DNA of 64,000 nucleotides, from NCBI RefSeq assembly GCF_000934605.2, contig NZ_CP010897.2, forward strand, positions 248,001 through 312,000. Reading direction: 5' to 3'. Positions 61,061 to 64,000 of this stretch are shown here, piece by piece; the stretch's first letter is position 1; every line of letters starts with the position of its first letter. A program made the translations under genes and the position numbers. The DNA is from Pandoraea vervacti. GTDB lineage: Bacteria > Pseudomonadota > Gammaproteobacteria > Burkholderiales > Burkholderiaceae. The notes beneath the pieces were generated by a model, which ran no database searches, was not told where the DNA came from, and was given only the letters and a program-made list of their open reading frames with translations.

Positions 61061-61933
61061 ATGACGCAATCGCTTGCCACTTTCCTGTCGTTGTCGATCG
61101 ACGGTGTGGCCTACGGGATGTTGCTGTTCCTCATCTCCGTGGGCCTCACGGTCACACTCGGCGTCATGCGCGTGGTCAATCTCGCGCACTCCGCCTTCGC
61201 CATGATCGGCGGTTATTTCACCTTGTGGGCCATGCAGCGCGCCGGGCTCGACTTCTTCGTCGCCCTGCTCGTGGGCGTGATCGGCACCATGCTGCTCGGC
61301 GCGGTGCTCGAGCGCACGCTGTACCGCTGGGTCTACACCGCCAACGGTCTGGGGCAGTTGCTCATGACGATCGGCCTCGCGTTCATCATCTGCGCGATTG
61401 CCAAGCATCTCGCCGGTACCGAACTGCAGACGATTCCGGTGCCGCAGGGACTGCGCGGCACGTGGGATTTCGGTGCGTTCTCCGTTTCCGTGTATCGCAT
61501 CTTCGCGCTGGTGTGCAGCGCGGTCGTCGCCTTCGGCATCTGGCTGGGCCTCGAACGGACGTCGTTCGGTGCGAAGCTGCGCGCCGCTGTCGACAATCCG
61601 CGCATGGCGCGTTGCGTTGGCATCAATGTGCCGGTCGTGTTCTCGATCACATTTGCCATCGGCTGCGGGCTGTCCGGATTGGGCGGCGCGCTGTCGAGCC
61701 AGATCCTGCCGCTGGAGCCGTACTACGGCCTCAAGTATCTGGTGCTGGTGCTGATCGTGGTGGCCGCCGGCGGCCTGGGCAGCTTGCGCGGCTCGTTGTA
61801 TGCCGGCCTGCTGCTGGGGCTGATCGATACGCTGGGCCGTTATTACGTGCCTGCGCTCGGCGCCTTCATGATCTATCTGGCCGTGCTGGCCATTCTGCTG
61901 ATCCGCCCGCAAGGGTTGGTCGGTCGCGCCTGA
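61061..61933 (+). CDS. livH: LivH-type ABC permease
   Basis: 290 residues, a typical LivH size. Eight or so hydrophobic helices; the opening FLSLSIDGVAYGMLLFLISVGLTVTLGVMRVVNLAHSAFAMIGGY is the family N-terminus. The cytoplasmic coupling loop with LERTSFGAKLRAAVDNPRMARCVGINV (EAA-like) contacts the ATPases. Functions with the binding protein and LivM in uptake. The gap to the binding protein gene is 57 bp. Confidence 0.92.
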   Translation: MTQSLATFLSLSIDGVAYGMLLFLISVGLTVTLGVMRVVNLAHSAFAMIGGYFTLWAMQRAGLDFFVALLVGVIGTMLLGAVLERTLYRWVYTANGLGQLLMTIGLAFIICAIAKHLAGTELQTIPVPQGLRGTWDFGAFSVSVYRIFALVCSAVVAFGIWLGLERTSFGAKLRAAVDNPRMARCVGINVPVVFSITFAIGCGLSGLGGALSSQILPLEPYYGLKYLVLVLIVVAAGGLGSLRGSLYAGLLLGLIDTLGRYYVPALGAFMIYLAVLAILLIRPQGLVGRA

Positions 61934-61946
61934 GCGGAGGATGACG

Positions 61947-63020
61947 ATGTCCCGAACGAATCCTTCGCCGTCGGTCAACGGTATGAAACAAGTCGCACCG
62001 GCGCTGCGTCGCAAGCGCCTCGGCATGCTCGACGCGCTACTGCTCCTGGCTGCCATTGCCACGTACTTCTTCGCGGATCTGTATCTGGCGCTCGCCACGA
62101 GCGTGCTGATCATGATCGTCTTCGCGCTCTCGCTCGATCTCGTGCAGGGCTACTGCGGTATCGAGACGCTGGGACATGCCGCGTTCTTCGGCAGCGGGGC
62201 CTATGCCGCCGGGCTGTTCGCGCTGCATGTCTCGCCGAATCCCCTGCTGGGTCTCGCGGTCGGCGCGCTGGTGGCGGGCGTCGTAGGACTGATCACCGGC
62301 GTGGTGGTGCTGCGCGTGAACGGCCTCACGCAGATCATGCTCACGCTCGCGTGCGCCACGCTGCTTTATGAAGCGGGCAACATCGCCAAGTCCATCACGA
62401 TGGGTGACGACGGCCTGACGGGCTACACCATCGCGCCTGTGCTCGGCATGTTCGAGTTCGACATCTACGGCCATACCGCCTATCTGTATGCGCTCGCCGT
62501 GCTGCTCGTCGTCTATCTGTTCACGCAGTTCCTCGTGAACTCCCCGTTCGGGCTGACGGTCCAGGGCATTCGCGAGAACGCCATGCGTATGTCGCTGCTC
62601 GGCGTTCGCGTCGGCCTGCGCCGGCTGATGCTGTACACGATTGCTGCGGCGGTGGCGGGGGTCGCGGGTGCGCTCTCGGCCCAGGTCAACAACATCGTTG
62701 CGCTCGATACGCTGTCGTTCACGCTCTCCGCCAACGTGCTGGTGATGCTCGCGCTCGGTGGCACGGGACGCCTGTATGGCGCCGTGCTCGGCGCCGTCGT
62801 CTTCATGGTGCTCTCCGACCGGATCGCGGCCATCGATCCGACGAACTGGCTTGCGGCGCTCGGCGTGCTGCTGATCGTCGTGGTGCGCTTCGCCCCGGAT
62901 GGCCTCATCGGTGTTGTCGATCGCCTCACGGCGCGCGTTCGTCGTCCGGCCCCGGCGGTCGCGCCGAACGAAACCGGTAACTCCCAGGCAACGACCACGG
63001 ACAAGGAGGTGACGCCGTGA
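61947..63020 (+). CDS. livM: LivM-type ABC permease
   Basis: 357 residues. The ATG at 61947 is preferred to 61941 because GGAGG ends at 61940 and would touch the first ATG. Helical permease with FALSLDLVQGYCGIETLGHAAFFGSGAYAAGL and the coupling segment NSPFGLTVQGIRENAMRMSLLGV. A poorly conserved C-terminal tail follows (RPAPAVAPNETGNSQATTTDKE). It overlaps livG by 4 bp (GTGA). Confidence 0.92.
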   Translation: MSRTNPSPSVNGMKQVAPALRRKRLGMLDALLLLAAIATYFFADLYLALATSVLIMIVFALSLDLVQGYCGIETLGHAAFFGSGAYAAGLFALHVSPNPLLGLAVGALVAGVVGLITGVVVLRVNGLTQIMLTLACATLLYEAGNIAKSITMGDDGLTGYTIAPVLGMFEFDIYGHTAYLYALAVLLVVYLFTQFLVNSPFGLTVQGIRENAMRMSLLGVRVGLRRLMLYTIAAAVAGVAGALSAQVNNIVALDTLSFTLSANVLVMLALGGTGRLYGAVLGAVVFMVLSDRIAAIDPTNWLAALGVLLIVVVRFAPDGLIGVVDRLTARVRRPAPAVAPNETGNSQATTTDKEVTP

Positions 63021-63769
63021 GCGCTGCACTCGAAATTCAGGGACTGTCCAAGCGCTTCGGCCAGCTGGACGTGACCCGCAACGTCAGTCTCTCGCTCCCG
63101 GTCGGTGCGCGTCATGCGCTCATCGGGCCGAACGGCGCGGGCAAGAGCACGTTGATGAACCTGCTCACGGGCGTGCTCAAGCCAAATGCCGGCGTGGTGT
63201 GTGTGGGGGGGACGGATGTCACCTCCATGTCGTCGCACAAGCGCGTCAAGCTGGGGCTGGCGCGAACGTTCCAACTGAACACGCTGTTCGATACGCTCAC
63301 GGTCGCGGAGAACGTGGCGCTCGCCATTACCTCGCGTCGTGGTCTCGACGGGCGTATCGGCAAGCCGCTGGCGAGTCGTCCCGCCGTCGTGGAGGAAGCG
63401 GCCGAACGCTTGCGCGAACTCGGCATGATCGAGCTCGCCGGGCGGCGCATCAACGAACTCGCTTACGGACAGCGTCGCCAGGTGGAAATCGCGCTCGGTC
63501 TCGCGCTCGACCCGAAGGTGCTGTTGCTCGATGAGCCCGTGGCGGGCGTGCCGTCGGGGCAGGGGCGCAAGTTGTTCGAATTGCTGGAGCGTCTGCCGGA
63601 AGACGTGGCGGTGATGGTCATCGAACACGACATGGATCTGGTCTTCCGCTTCGCGCGCCGCATTACGGTGCTGGTCGAGGGCGCGGTGCTCATGGAAGGC
63701 GAGAAGGACGAAGTGCGCAGCGATCCGCGCGTGCGCGATATCTATCTGGGGCGTCGCCATCATGACTGA
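63017..63769 (+). CDS. livG: LivG-type ABC ATPase
   Basis: 250 residues from a GTG start at 63017. Walker A GPNGAGKST, Q-loop region LARTFQLNTLFDTL, signature ELAYGQRRQVEIA (Tyr in place of the second Ser, normal for LivG), Walker B VLLLDEPVAGV and the His switch VIEHDMDLVF. It pairs with the LivF ATPase. The latter starts 8 bp before its stop. Confidence 0.94.
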   Translation: MSAALEIQGLSKRFGQLDVTRNVSLSLPVGARHALIGPNGAGKSTLMNLLTGVLKPNAGVVCVGGTDVTSMSSHKRVKLGLARTFQLNTLFDTLTVAENVALAITSRRGLDGRIGKPLASRPAVVEEAAERLRELGMIELAGRRINELAYGQRRQVEIALGLALDPKVLLLDEPVAGVPSGQGRKLFELLERLPEDVAVMVIEHDMDLVFRFARRITVLVEGAVLMEGEKDEVRSDPRVRDIYLGRRHHD

Positions 63770-64000
63770 CATTCTGCTCGAAGCCGGCGGGCTCAGTGCC
63801 GGGTATGGCGAGACCATCGTGCTCGAAGATCTGAGCCTGCGCGTCGGCGCCGGTGAAGCCGTTGCCATTCTCGGGCGCAACGGCGTGGGCAAGAGCACGT
63901 TGCTGCTCAGCCTGCTGGGACTCACCACGCGACATGGCGGCGTGCTGCGCTATCGCGACGACGACATCACCGCATGGCCCGCCTTTCGCCGTGCGCGCGC
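63762..64000 (+). CDS. livF: LivF-type ABC ATPase (5' part only)
   Basis: About 79 codons are in the window; the gene continues beyond 64000. The start ATG at 63762 overlaps livG by 8 bp. Walker A GRNGVGKST follows the usual ILLEAGGLSAGYGETIVLEDLSLRV opening. It completes a Liv-type transporter (binding protein, H, M, G, F). Later motifs fall outside the window. Confidence 0.93.
   Translation, partial: MTDILLEAGGLSAGYGETIVLEDLSLRVGAGEAVAILGRNGVGKSTLLLSLLGLTTRHGGVLRYRDDDITAWPAFRRAR

Noticed and set aside
59759..62113. 784-codon minus-strand frame across the ABC binding protein and livH
   Set aside because: Spans two plus-strand genes and their gap with low-complexity sequence; no motif found.
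63017..63769. Defective ABC signature in LivG (AYGQ rather than SGGQ)
   Set aside because: This variant is normal for LivG-type ATPases; Walker motifs and His switch are intact.

Overview
The window reads as a chromosomal segment of a high-GC betaproteobacterium of the order Burkholderiales. The residue-level similarity of housekeeping genes and the order mreBC / gatCAB, metK / lpxL / dapF / xerC, zur / cobW / dksA and hslVU / regBA / argB are typical of Burkholderiaceae. A Pandoraea-like organism is my best guess, but this is inference without a database search. No rRNA or tRNA gene and no CRISPR array is visible. Only one insertion sequence is present.

Layout. 1-1630 (minus): the 5' part of mreC, then mreB (cell shape). 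2181-6271 (plus): gatC, gatA, a small lipoprotein gene and gatB (tRNA-dependent amidotransferase), ending in a terminator. 6512-11890: a PPK2 polyphosphate kinase and a two-gene RND efflux operon. 12436-21086: a compact eight-gene type IVb pilus operon (pilin, TcpQ-like protein, secretin, PilO, PilP, ATPase, platform protein, prepilin peptidase) of the R64/Tcp kind. 21057-26398: a GMC oxidoreductase, an AidB-type acyl-CoA dehydrogenase and a coniferyl-aldehyde-type dehydrogenase. 26462-27764: an intact ISL3-family element with a perfect 8-bp target duplication, inserted in the U-tract of the metK terminator. 27857-34291: metK, lpxL, dapF, a DUF484 gene, xerC and rlmI. 34354-41088: an EamA transporter, then a zinc-homeostasis cluster (Fur/Zur regulator, CobW GTPase with a His-rich loop, DksA with a degenerate zinc finger, His-rich membrane protein, ZnuD-like TonB receptor) carrying two matching palindromes that are probably Zur operators. 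41423-47802: hslVU, a RegB/RegA-type redox two-component system, a PCu(A)C copper chaperone, a cysteine-rich CWC protein and argB.

47959-64000 is an aromatic-catabolism region. It holds a LysR regulator divergent from a benzoylformate decarboxylase, aldehyde dehydrogenase and MHS-transporter operon; vanillate demethylase vanAB with the GntR regulator vanR; a divergent ligBA (protocatechuate 4,5-dioxygenase) operon that ends in an unusual LysR protein with two DNA-binding domains; and a branched-chain-amino-acid-type ABC transporter running off the window end. Read together, the genes could take an aryl-glyoxylate to an aryl aldehyde, then to vanillate and protocatechuate, followed by meta ring cleavage. 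The shared operator pair between vanR and ligB links demethylation to ring opening.

The observations most worth a second look are the tandem-HTH LysR protein, the paired VanR operators 53 bp apart, the Zur-type palindromes framing the zinc cluster, the compact type IVb pilus operon, and the clean IS insertion into a terminator.
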